Shown here: positions 22,101-28,720 of the stretch, one piece after another
How positions within the stretch are numbered: the first letter of the stretch is position 1
Layout: each line of letters opens with the position of its first letter
NCBI GenBank assembly: GCA_047967505.1
Contig: CM106541.1
Length of the DNA: 64,000 nt
From: Dipteris shenzhenensis
Taxonomy: Eukaryota > Polypodiophyta > Polypodiopsida > Gleicheniales
Direction: 5' to 3' (one strand)
The notes under the pieces: generated by a model
The model's database searches: none
Told to the model about the DNA's origin: nothing
Seen by the model: only the letters and a program-made list of their open reading frames with translations
Translations under genes and position numbers: made by a program

Positions 22101-25100
22101 GGAATCAATTCGTGTGGGACATATTCATCCCAATAAATCTCCTTGCGGGGCACCAATCATTTTGGTGTTGGAAAAGAATAGTACCATGCGTATGTGTGTG
22201 GAATATAAAGGTTTGAATGACCGTTGAAAATAAATATGCCTTGATCGGTGATGTACTTCACTGAGCTTGATCGACGCATTAGATCTGTGTTAGGGGAGAG
22301 GATGTCCCTAAGATGGGGTTTCGTACATGGTGTGGGCATTATGAGTTATTGGTTTTGCCATTTGGACTCACAAATTCAATTAGTTTTTCTAGACGTTCAT
22401 CTGTAAGTATGTGCACATTGTGTTATCTCTATCCAATGTTTTGGAGGATTTACAAACGTGTTGTTTGGATGGATGCGGTGACTACTGCACCTATGCTGTA
22501 CATTGTGGATCCAAGTAAACCATTCGTGTTTGAGACGGATGCCAATGATTATGCCATTGCAGCAGCCCTTTTTTAGGTTGTTCTATCAGTAGCCTGTGTC
22601 AGTCAAAAGCTAACACCATCATAGTCAAGTGTCCTACCCATGAAAAGGAGCTTTGGTTGTAGTTCTTGTGTTGAAGAATGGGATGTATTATCTGTATGGA
22701 TCCGAATTTGTGGGGGGTGTGGATAACACATCACTTCAGTTTCCGATGCTTGAGCTGTGGGTTCGAAGACCAAAGATCGAGGATGTCTCCGACTTGTTCC
22801 TGAGAGCTTCCCTATGGGAGAGCTGATGTAGCATCTACATCAACTAGCGGGTGTTGGCCCACGGACATGGTAGAGGTGTAGGGGTCAGGGTCAACAGTAA
22901 CTCACACAGTGGCTGCAGATAGGAGCAGCAAGGATGTCTAGGATCAGTACAAGAATAGTACCTGACCTTTGGCTTCAGTGTGGAGACACAGTTTTTAAGG
23001 TGCCAGGAGGAGGCAGAAAACATTTCTGAGGTGCCAGGAGTGCAGATCTAGTCAGTACCCTATCTGCTAGATGGTGGCACACTGAGCACACCTTTTGTAT
23101 AAGGTTTTGTCCATCTTTGGAGCAATACATGTTTGCTGTTTCTACTCTACTGTGCATGGCTCAATATCTGTGTCTGCATCAATCTCTATCTACATCTGTG
23201 TGCACAAACAAAAGGAGTGATATTTGAATTTAGCATTGTATGTTTCTTGGGCTACATTTTATACATATTCTTCCGCTGTGGGACTGTAGGCTACAACAAG
23301 CGACCTCCGTCTCTTGTTTTCTAACAACCAGGGTTGTGGCATGGTGCTTAAGGTTCTGTAAGTTATTTTGTCAATGTTGGAGGGTAGTTCAGAAGTAGCA
23401 AAGAGACTGGTTCAAAAGCTAATCTGGGAGCATTTTTGCCTAAGCAACTCAGGATTCCCCCACTTTGGATCCCTCTAGACCACCCACACCTTAAGTACTT
23501 TGTTAGTTTATTGCAGTCTCTTCCAGTATTGTGGATGCCATGTGCAATATGCCTTTTGGTTGGTGTCAAAACTTATCCACCATTCCTTTAGTGTGGGTGA
23601 TAAAGTATGAATGGTTGTTTGCAATATCAACCTGTGAGGTTCTGCTTGTGACTTGCTTCCAGTAATATGTGACTGTAACTTGCTGAATTAACAATGGACT
23701 CGATGTTGGATGAAATCTAAAAAGCAAGACCTTGATTAGAAAAAATGGAACTTGAATTTGAGTTTATGCAGCTGTTATTCCCTTGTGAGACTTTCTTCAG
23801 AAAATTAGGTTAGGTTCGATTCATAGATGACTTATTTGTCCCAGACATTCCAAACTTTAAAGATTGTGTGTACAAACTTCAAAGGTCCAAATATTTTCCA
23901 ATCGTTCTTCATACACTTAGTTGGACTCGATGTTGGATGAAATCTAAAAAGCAAGACCTTGATTAGAAAAAATGGAACTTGAATTTGAGTTTATGCAGCC
24001 GTTATTCCCTTGTGAGACTTTCTTCAGAAAATTAGGTTAGGTTCGATTCATAGATGACTTATTTGTCCCAGACATTCCAAACTTTAAAGATTGTGTGTAC
24101 AAACTTCAAAGATCCAAATCTTTTCCAATCGTTCTTCATACACTTAGTTAGGCTAGGAGGTTCATAGATGACTTATTTGTCCTAGACATTCCGAACTTTA
24201 TAGATTCTTATGTACAAAAATCCAAACTCTTTTGCTGGAAGAATTTATCCTCCAGAATTTTGTGAACTTAATTGTACAGCTAGTGGAAGCTATTGTAGTT
24301 TCCTCAATCTTCTTTAGTTTTAGAAGTGGATATCTATGATAAACGACAACCATTTGAGTATATGCTATGTTGAATATAATATGAATGTCTCACATTGACT
24401 CAAGCATCTCTGATATGGCTAAATATGGAGTGATTATTTCCCAATTCTGTAGATTCTCTCGTCTTTGCACAAGTAAGAGTGCATTCATCTCTGAATTTAG
24501 TAATTTAATCCTATCAGTTCTCAGGAAGGGGTATAATATAAGGAATGAAGAAACTACGCTTTTTGTCGTACGTTGCTATCAAAGTTTTTGTTGTTTGGTT
24601 GGGATTTCAAAGCTTAGTAAGCCTTGGGTTTAACCAAGAGATTCTGGAATCTTTTGAAACCCAGATGGCAAGTTATGCTTGGATATTGATGAGAACATAA
24701 GTGTAGCTTTGCTTACTCAGTTATCATTATTTTTTATTTTTCTCATTTCATAATATTACCTAAAGTTGCTTACAAACTCCCTTTCCTTTATTCTTTCGCT
24801 TGTTATATAAAAGTTTTTAATTTGTAAGATTGGACATGTATTATTCTTATGAAGGTGAATATATCAATGTTGCTGTCTTACAAATATTATGTTATAGACG
24901 TCTCAGGTTAGTGCATTGATTTTCTCCTGATTTGCTTTGTCAATAATACTCTTGGTTTTTTTCATGTAGATGTTGGAGATGGACACTTACCGGTATCATG
25001 GTCACTCCATGTCAGACCCTGGGAGTACTTACAGAACCAGGGATGAAATATCGGGTGTTCGACAGGTCTTACATCTAGCTCAGCTTGGGTGCTGCTTGTG

Positions 25101-25992
25101 CCTTGTCTGAGATGGAGTCTTAAGATGAAAGAGGAGGTGGCCAGTCAAGGGTGTAGGGTCACCTCTCTTGGGTGTTGAGTGCATGGGTTCTTTTGTATTT
25201 TGCCGTGGATATTTATCACCTGTTTCATTACTGTGCAGGAACGTGACCCTATTGAGAGAATTAGAAAGCTAATTTTGGCGAAGGAAATAGCGACAGTTGC
25301 AGAATTGAAGGTGAATATTTGGGCTTCCTTGATGTTCTTGGGATAATTCCTTAATGACCAAGATGTTGTTTGGTCTGCCTTATATATATACCTTTTAATG
25401 CTTGCAGAATATTGAGAAGGAAGCAAAGAAGGAAGTTGAAGATGCTGTTGCTCAAGCAAAGGTGAGTCTTTTAAATTATTGTAATCCATTTTTCTTCTCT
25501 TTTGGATGGATGCCAAAAGGCGCAAGTGTGAGGTTTTTCATTCCATGGCCCTTCCTCTTGGGACAAATTTTGGAGTGTTTGACTGTGCCGATGACTTGTG
25601 ACTCGGCCCTTCAGTTACTGTTTTTTTGTGTGGTTCATGTAATATTTAATATTCCGTTTTTGGAGTGTTTTGATTGTGCCGATGACTTATGACTTGGGCC
25701 CTTCAGTTCCTGTCTTTTTTGTGGTTCATGTAATATACAATATGCCTTGGAAATTATTATTTTTGCACAGGAGAGTCCTCTACCAGATCCCTCAGAACTT
25801 TTCAGCAATGTTTATGTAAAAGGGCTAGGTGCTGAGGTTAGTTACAGTTACCATTTGGTTTACTTGTTCCATTCTTTTTAGACATTGTTTGATGCAGGGA
25901 AGGCTGTGTCTGAGGTAGTATAAGACTTTGAAAACTGGTGGATGCAGGTTTTTGGTTGTGATCGCAAGGCCGTGAGTGCCACTTTGCAGTGA
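6755..25992 (+). CDS. PDHA: Pyruvate dehydrogenase E1 component subunit alpha, mitochondrial type (3' half of gene)
   Basis: Thiamine-diphosphate-dependent E1-alpha subunit of the mitochondrial pyruvate dehydrogenase complex, which decarboxylates pyruvate and passes the acetyl group to E2. Exons, all with AG/GT borders: 6755-6832, 24970-25065, 25239-25310, 25408-25461, 25771-25836, 25948-25992; all junctions are phase 0. Joined, they give 136 residues from [15 protein letters not shown] through the phosphorylation loop [18 protein letters not shown] and [12 protein letters not shown] to VYVKGLGAE and a short tail [14 protein letters not shown], then TGA. Family members are about 390-400 residues, so the transit peptide and most ThDP-binding residues lie upstream. 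The loop serines targeted by PDH kinase in the family are present. The first visible intron is 18,137 bp and full of transposons. The plastid E1-alpha is less likely, since the sequence follows the mitochondrial pattern. Confidence 0.93.
6960..9368. other. Intronic stretch without recognisable gene
   Basis: No protein similarity was recognised in either strand. The open frames here are short and have no familiar motif. A TATA-like CTATATAGAG occurs at about 8092, which could belong to an old LTR. The part next to 9369 may be the LTR of the reverse-strand copia fragment, but no LTR ends were resolved. Confidence 0.4.
9369..10290 (-). mobile_element. Copia fragment on reverse strand: end of RT plus RNase H
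   Basis: Read right to left: [20 protein letters not shown] (about 10250-10190), [24 protein letters not shown] (about 10135-10060), [22 protein letters not shown] (about 9945), [22 protein letters not shown] (about 9830), then [23 protein letters not shown] (about 9615-9550). Several frameshifts separate these blocks. Downstream on this strand, GGGAGGGGGAGGAGAA (about 9521-9536) looks like the polypurine tract. Everything 5' of the last third of the RT is missing. It is related to copia-2 but clearly diverged. Confidence 0.85.
10640..10940 (+). repeat. Dispersed repeat, copy A (gypsy-1 LTR/leader-like)
   Basis: It shares GTGAACGGATT, TTTTCTTGTATTTGGATGCC, AAGTTTAGGGCCAATCTGG, GACGAGGGCGAT, GAAAGTTCTAAGTGGCTGG and TGCCCTTTGGATTTC with copy C (17385-17630), and more weakly with copy B (15520-15760). 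Copy B lies just upstream of a gypsy gag ATG, so the repeat is probably the 3' part of the LTR plus leader of gypsy-1. This assignment is inference. Confidence 0.6.
10950..11434 (+). repeat. Probable gypsy-1 LTR, left part (interrupted by copia-2)
   Basis: A G-rich tract, CATGGGGGCGTG, precedes TGAGATTCTGATAATGTAATTG. The sequence then runs without open frames to the copia-2 insertion site and resumes at 14948. The short internal direct repeat AATTAATTCCTAGGGC occurs twice (about 11043 and 11077). The LTR identity rests on position, a possible polypurine tract and continuity into the gag leader at 15.5-15.8 kb. Confidence 0.45.
11435..11681 (+). repeat. 5' LTR of copia-2
   Basis: 247 bp, TGTTAGAA...TTCTAACA, immediately 3' of the CTTCC target duplication and immediately 5' of the primer binding site. 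Bases from about 11505 to 11681 match 14775-14942. Confidence 0.92.
11684..11695 (+). other. Primer binding site of copia-2 (initiator-Met tRNA type)
   Basis: TGGTATCTGAGC lies two bases after the LTR end. It differs at one position from TGGTATCAGAGC, the usual plant copia site complementary to the 3' end of initiator methionine tRNA. Confidence 0.85.
11784..12308 (+). repeat. GTAC-saturated leader of copia-2
   Basis: I count 27 GTAC tetranucleotides in 525 bp; about two are expected by chance. Most sit in CCGTACA-like contexts, and many extra CATACA/TATACA words look like decayed copies (CG to CA or TG). The spacing is irregular, so this is a motif field, not a simple tandem array. The block follows the primer binding site and precedes gag. 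Open frames across it are low-complexity artefacts. Confidence 0.85.
12405..12600 (+). repeat. Second motif array in copia-2 leader
   Basis: Four spaced copies of a word close to AATTTGGGGCTTTT, at about 12415, 12466, 12504 and 12556, are mixed with repeated GCAATTTCTTGCAG-like words. Spacing is 51, 39 and 51 bp. No coding sense is apparent. Confidence 0.7.
12857..13467 (+). pseudogene. copia-2 gag, pseudogene
   Basis: ATG at 12857 begins [15 protein letters not shown] frameshift near 12905 leads to [20 protein letters not shown] and [14 protein letters not shown], the copia gag core. A stop lies at about 13069, and the frame resumes with [19 protein letters not shown]. The open part at 13210-13467 carries [20 protein letters not shown] and [20 protein letters not shown] before TAA. 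The zinc knuckle is missing, since the deletion to the RT domain starts right after this stop. Confidence 0.8.
13472..14774 (+). pseudogene. copia-2 reverse transcriptase and truncated RNase H
   Basis: The RT N-terminus [20 protein letters not shown] (from 13472) follows the gag stop directly. A damaged stretch to about 13600 precedes a long open frame, 13604-14608. It carries [49 protein letters not shown], the catalytic YVDD at 14021-14032, and RNase H up to [22 protein letters not shown] at 14606 replaces one codon in the same frame, which continues [17 protein letters not shown] to [13 protein letters not shown] and then runs into LTR sequence at 14775. The final RNase H part is deleted. 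Confidence 0.88.
14775..14942 (+). repeat. Truncated 3' LTR of copia-2
   Basis: It matches bases 11505-11681 of the 5' LTR and ends TTCTAACA. The first 70 or so bases are missing. The junction with RNase H coding sequence occurs at AGAGG, a short word present on both sides, which suggests microhomology-mediated deletion. Confidence 0.9.
14948..15837 (+). repeat. Probable gypsy-1 LTR right part and leader, with repeat copy B
   Basis: It continues the sequence interrupted by copia-2. Bases 15520-15760 form copy B of the dispersed repeat, with GGGGCCAATATAG, GGCCATCTAGCT, CTTTCTAAGTGGCTG and CCTTTGGGGATTCCGAAGGCC. A short leader then leads to the gag ATG at 15838. No standard methionine-type primer site was seen, so the exact LTR end is unknown. 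Confidence 0.5.
15838..16257 (+). pseudogene. Ty3/gypsy gag-like pseudogene (gypsy-1)
   Basis: ATG at 15838 in the context GCCATGGC opens [20 protein letters not shown], followed by an acidic stretch, then [20 protein letters not shown] and a lysine run ([11 protein letters not shown]). The frame then appears shifted; another frame gives a Gly/Gln/Met-rich tail ([19 protein letters not shown] at about 16238-16300). It is assigned as gag from its position upstream of gypsy pol. No zinc knuckle was found. Confidence 0.55.
16417..17400 (+). pseudogene. Ty3/gypsy protease-RT pseudogene (gypsy-1), truncated
   Basis: The protease-RT linker reads [20 protein letters not shown] and [14 protein letters not shown], then a stop at 16756. 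The same frame gives [20 protein letters not shown] and [17 protein letters not shown] (16860-16980), [54 protein letters not shown], a shift, and [20 protein letters not shown] with the RT motif FFDDIIVFS (about 17299-17325). It stops after [15 protein letters not shown] (about 17350-17395), where repeat copy C begins. RNase H and integrase are absent here. Confidence 0.85.
17385..17640 (+). repeat. Dispersed repeat, copy C
   Basis: Very similar to copy A (10640-10940) but lacking about 38 bp after GTGAACGGATT. It abuts truncated gypsy pol on the left and ends at a C-rich tract (17625-17640). Likely the remains of the 3' LTR or leader of gypsy-1 or a sister element. Confidence 0.6.
17641..18330. 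other. Retroelement-derived intronic DNA, no gene
   Basis: It contains a possible LTR start at 17801, TGATGTAGACTTCTCTTG, preceded by TAGCCCTTGGTCACGTGG. A closely matching block occurs at 19940-19975. The rest has no recognised coding content. Confidence 0.4.
18330..18480 (+). pseudogene. Ty3/gypsy RNase H-integrase junction fragment
   Basis: One frame reads [20 protein letters not shown] (about 18331-18390), the conserved end of gypsy RNase H. Another frame reads [20 protein letters not shown] (about 18408-18467), the linker to integrase. The fragment ends abruptly where a GTACGG-rich block begins at about 18480. Confidence 0.8.
18480..18800 (+). repeat. CGTAC/GTACGG motif cluster
   Basis: Overlapping palindromes such as CCGTACCGTACGG and ACGCGTACGG occur at 18484-18545, with further CCGTACAG, CGTACAA and CGTACCA words to 18800. 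The vocabulary matches the copia-2 leader, though no protein domain of that element is nearby. A poly-T/poly-G run lies at 18550-18567. Confidence 0.7.
19098..19142 (+). repeat. (CT)n microsatellite before hAT ORF
   Basis: About 22 CT units run straight into CGCAG and then ATGGG. This resembles a polypyrimidine tract and 3' splice site. Confidence 0.9.
19146..19903 (+). pseudogene. hAT-superfamily transposase (BED finger plus DUF659), truncated pseudogene
   Basis: ATG at 19146 gives [20 protein letters not shown], then a BED-type zinc finger: the pattern CKCKYC at about 19220-19237 with HIRAH at about 19264-19278. A frameshift near 19488 leads into [14 protein letters not shown] and the DUF659 domain: [15 protein letters not shown] (about 19592-19636), [32 protein letters not shown], and [16 protein letters not shown] before a stop at 19901. 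The catalytic C-terminal half, including the hAT dimerisation region, is absent. Terminal inverted repeats were not found. hAT enzymes cut and paste DNA; this copy cannot. Confidence 0.85.
19958..20725 (+). repeat. Probable LTR with W-box-rich U3, followed by primer site
   Basis: It starts TGATGTAGACTCCTCTTG, matching 17801-17818. It ends TTCCAACA just before TAGTATCAGAGCA (20726-20738), which resembles a methionine-tRNA primer site. Eight TTGAC cores on the plus strand lie between 20170 and 20530, with a 12-bp palindrome ATTGACGTCAAT at 20433-20444. No second full LTR was found, so the boundaries are inferred. Confidence 0.5.
20726..20738 (+). other. Primer-binding-site-like sequence
   Basis: TAGTATCAGAGCA differs at one base from TGGTATCAGAGCA, the usual plant LTR element site for initiator methionine tRNA. 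It directly follows the LTR-like end ACA. Confidence 0.55.
20959..21036 (+). repeat. 39-bp perfect tandem duplication
   Basis: Two identical 39-bp units (20959-20997 and 20998-21036), starting CAACTTGGGCAGG, each with an EcoRI site. The period is a multiple of three but no meaningful reading frame spans it. Confidence 0.95.
22190..22580 (+). pseudogene. Ty3/gypsy reverse transcriptase remnant (gypsy-2)
   Basis: Decayed RT is traceable as [13 protein letters not shown] (about 22187-22226), then [20 protein letters not shown] (22313-22375). A deletion follows, then [20 protein letters not shown] and YAIAAALF (22485-22575), the start of RNase H. Several stops interrupt it. Flanking sequence at 21420-22190 and 22580-22830 is probably the same element but too decayed to assign. 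Confidence 0.8.
22824..22842. repeat. TGATGTAG palindrome (possible fused LTR ends)
   Basis: TGATGTAG-CAT-CTACATCA is a perfect 8-bp inverted repeat with a 3-base spacer. It lies just 3' of the gypsy-2 pol remnant, and the same TGATGTAG word opens the LTR-like blocks at 17801 and 19958. Confidence 0.6.
23695..24148 (+). repeat. 227-bp tandem duplication, two nearly identical copies
   Basis: Copies 23695-23921 and 23922-24148 begin TGGACTCGATGTTGG and differ at only a few bases. A degenerate partial third copy (ATAGATGACTTATTTGTCC...) runs from about 24159 to 24215. Located near the 3' end of the giant PDH E1-alpha intron. No coding potential. Confidence 0.93.
24970..25065 (+). CDS. PDHA: PDH E1-alpha exon with phosphorylation loop
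   Basis: Acceptor CATGTAG, donor GTCTTA (a weak donor). It encodes 32 residues: [20 protein letters not shown], then [12 protein letters not shown]. The HGHSMSDPG loop carries the serine regulated by PDH kinase in this family. Confidence 0.93.
25239..25310 (+). CDS. PDHA: PDH E1-alpha exon
   Basis: Acceptor TGTGCAG, donor GTGAAT. It encodes 24 residues beginning [20 protein letters not shown]. Phase 0 on both sides. Confidence 0.92.
25408..25461 (+). CDS. PDHA: PDH E1-alpha exon
   Basis: Acceptor CTTGCAG, donor GTGAGT. It encodes the 18 residues [18 protein letters not shown], the charged helix near the C-terminus. Confidence 0.92.
25771..25836 (+). CDS. PDHA: PDH E1-alpha exon
   Basis: Acceptor TGCACAG, donor GTTAGT. 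It encodes 22 residues: [20 protein letters not shown], then AE. Confidence 0.92.
25948..25992 (+). CDS. PDHA: PDH E1-alpha terminal exon
   Basis: Acceptor GATGCAG. It encodes [14 protein letters not shown] and TGA (25990-25992), aligning with the family's short FGPDRK-type tail, here with Cys instead of Pro. A near-copy of the acceptor and first codons lies 82 bp downstream. Confidence 0.85.
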   Translation, partial: VFGCDRKAVSATLQ

Positions 25993-27413
25993 AACTTTAT
26001 CTGCCCTTCTGCATCTGGAATGGATGCAGATTTTTGGATGTGATTGCAAGACTTCTTGTACCTTCTCACTGTCAGATGTTTTAAATGCCCTTGCTAGTCA
26101 ACAATTTGAAGATGTCTTGCTGTAGGTTAACCATTAGAGTCTGCATTCTTATTAGTGGAGGCATGGTCGCAATTTCATTTTTTGGGAGGTGTAGATGTAC
26201 CAATATCATCAGTGCTTGTGTATTAGCCAAGACTGGAATAAGTGCAATAGGTGTGTGCAATGGCCTGAAATAATGTGTGGAGTTTTGTGGTGATTTGGGT
26301 TTGAGCTGACAGTTGATGGATTGCAATAATGTGTCAAAGATCTCTCATGGCAAGTGAACAGAGCTGGTTTCGAGTTGTAACTTTGATTTCGATTACATGA
26401 TACCAGTTTTGTTAATAGCGTAGACTGAGGCTTATTATCAGACTCGTGTGATTTACTTTTTTATCTGAATCAGATGTTTCTCATTCATGATGTGGCAGGC
26501 ATGAAGCGCTTAGTTTTATAGGATGGACAGTGAAGTAATTGTGCCTAATGTCTTCTTGTAAGCTACCTGATCTCTTCTTGTAAGCTACCTTGAGTTACAG
26601 CATAAGTTTCAGGCTTGGTGATTGCCAATATTTGAGGAAAATTTGTTGAGATATCAATTTGCTGGTTCGTTCTTCTATGTTTACAAGTAGAAGGATCTAC
26701 TAGATTTCAAGGCTTCTTTCCCTCTGCTTTTGGATTATAGGAATTTGTGTTGTGGAGGATAGGGGACATTGGGGCTCACTCTAATTCACCACTCACTCTA
26801 ATTCACCACAATTTATTTTCAATGAGCAAGGAGACTCACCCCCAATTAACCTATTTTCTTTTTACAGTATGGGATCTTTTCCACCAAAACGGACTGAAGC
26901 ATGTAGATAGCACTGCAGGAATTAAGCTCTCGATTTTCCCTTTCATGAGTGGTTAGCTTTACGACCAAGTTGTTTAGGCTTCATAGAGTATAATAGTGCC
27001 TAGACATGTTTGTTAAAAAATGGAAGGGGGCAAATTGATGAAGGCAACCCCCCCCCATCTGTGCCATGGCGTGGACGCCCATGTATTGTGGTGCAATTGG
27101 AGAGGAGCTGCCCTCATCAATGTGCCTCCTTTTCCCTCATCATTGAAGCCCGCCCTAAAAGTGCTCTTGGCTGCTTCCTTTTCACCCCTCCTACATTTCT
27201 CCACTACTTTTTGATGAGTAGGCGAATATTTGGGTAATTTTGTGATTGCCTTTGGATATGTACTTTTGTGCTTTGGTCAATGGGGCAAAGCCTTGCGAAT
27301 GGTTATAATTTTCTTGAACATGGGTAATATTATGAATGTATACAACAAATGCTAATTAGTAATTTCATTTATTTAGAAAGTCAACAGCCTCAACAAGATA
27401 AAAATACTTTATG
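25993..27413 (+). other. PDH E1-alpha 3' UTR and downstream DNA
   Basis: The 3' UTR must start at 25993, but no clear polyadenylation site could be chosen. Open frames here are short and lack motifs. A run of C and Pro/His codons near 27010-27230 is low complexity. Confidence 0.5.
26030..26125 (+). pseudogene. Duplicate of PDH E1-alpha terminal exon (possible alternative last exon)
   Basis: GGATGCAG at 26022-26029 repeats the real acceptor. The following reading, IFGCDCKTS, parallels VFGCDRKAV and stays open for 31 codons to TAG 26123-26125. If spliced from 25836 it would give a different, longer tail. After about nine codons similarity is lost, so a decayed duplicate is more likely than a used exon. 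Confidence 0.5.
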
Positions 27414-27527
27414 GCAACATTTGTGAACTATGCACTATCACGTCTTTTCATGAGCAGCTTAGTTTAGGAAGCAACATTTGTGAACTATGCACTATCACGT
27501 CTTTTCATGAGCAGTTTAGTTTAGGAA
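27414..27527 (+). repeat. 57-bp tandem duplication
   Basis: Copies 27414-27470 and 27471-27527, starting GCAACATTTGTGAACTATGC, differ by a single base. Confidence 0.93.
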
Positions 27528-28272
27528 GACTGAAGATGCTTGAATATTCTAGGAGAATGAACTAGATGTAAACATTTACATCTAAGGGCTCCATTTATGA
27601 TCGTTTTAGGTTTCTTTTATCCTTGTATATTGTGTTCTTTGAAATATTTATTGCAATGATTCTTATTTGATCTTCCTTGTACCACACGATAGATATTAGC
27701 TTATGTACATTTCAGATGTGGTTTTGTCTGTGATCTACTATTGTACAAGAGAAATGATGGCCAGTTTACAAGAGGTATTTTGTTTTATGGTATGCAAATT
27801 TCTATATTCTAGATGATGGATTCAAATAAAGTCAATCAAGCTTCACAAAAGTTCACAATGGTAAGGTTGCTTGTGAATGTGCTAGAAAGAGATCAGAGGC
27901 AACAACATTTGAGCAATTTTCTAGATTTGGCACACTTCACCAACCAAGATAAGTCGTGGGATTTCATCTCAATAAGGAGCCCTTTTACAAGTTGCTTCAA
28001 TTTTCGCTACTAAAATCTCTTGAAACAAGGCAATAATGCTATATGGGATTTTATTTACAAATAAGACACACCCCAACAAAGTCTCTACCAAGCACAACAA
28101 TATTGATGTCATTATGGCTTAATGATGTCATGGTTCTTTGGTCCTATCTTACTTTCACTTGCAATTAGAAATATTTTACAAAGGGAACAAAGCACTTGAA
28201 TTTGCATTAAAATTTGAATAGCAATGGATGCTACGAGATGGATAATATATTTCATGCACATATTTCAATAAT

Positions 28273-28464
28273 TTATATTTTCTTTCTTATATTTAGAATT
28301 GTGTTAATATCACATTTTCTTTTAGGCTATTATTTGTTTACTTTGTTGAGTCATTTCTTCTTAGATTGTTATATTTTCTTTCTTGTATTTAGAATTGTGT
28401 TAATATCACATTTTCTTTGAGGCTATTATTTGTTTACTTTGTTGAGTCATTTCTTCTTAGATTG
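28273..28464 (+). repeat. 96-bp tandem duplication
   Basis: Copies 28273-28368 and 28369-28464, starting TTATATTTTCTTTCTT, are almost identical. The open frame across it is an AT-rich artefact with the repeat seen in protein. Confidence 0.93.
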
Positions 28465-28688
28465 ACAACGTGAGACAGATAATGAATACACTAAAGAAAG
28501 TTGATTTAATGTGTACTCTTTGAATAGTGATAAGATTCTTTCACCAACTCTATTTGCACTCAAGTAAGTCCATGGAACATCTTACTAGCTACAATCAAGA
28601 TCCTCCAATTATTCAACCAAAGAGTGTGACATAGTAAAGAAGCGGTGGAAGAGGATCACAAGGTGTAAGAGGAAGTTGACATTGAAGC

Positions 28689-28720
28689 ACACGAGAGAGA
28701 GAGAGAGAGAGAGAGAGAGG
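28689..28720 (+). repeat. (GA)n microsatellite
   Basis: About 15 GA units in otherwise unremarkable AT-rich sequence. Confidence 0.9.

Larger units (their letters stand above)
6833..24969 (+). other. PDHA: 18.1-kb intron of PDH E1-alpha, packed with transposons
   Basis: Bounded by GTAAGC at 6833 and TAG at 24967-24969; the flanking exons join in frame between GPI and [13 protein letters not shown]. Contents in order: about 2.4 kb of unrecognised DNA, a reverse copia fragment, a repeat unit shared with gypsy-1, gypsy-1 with nested copia-2, further LTR and gypsy scraps, a hAT remnant, a W-box-rich LTR, more gypsy pol and a 227-bp tandem duplication. Host genes with conserved exons can retain such introns if splicing is tolerated. 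Confidence 0.88.
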
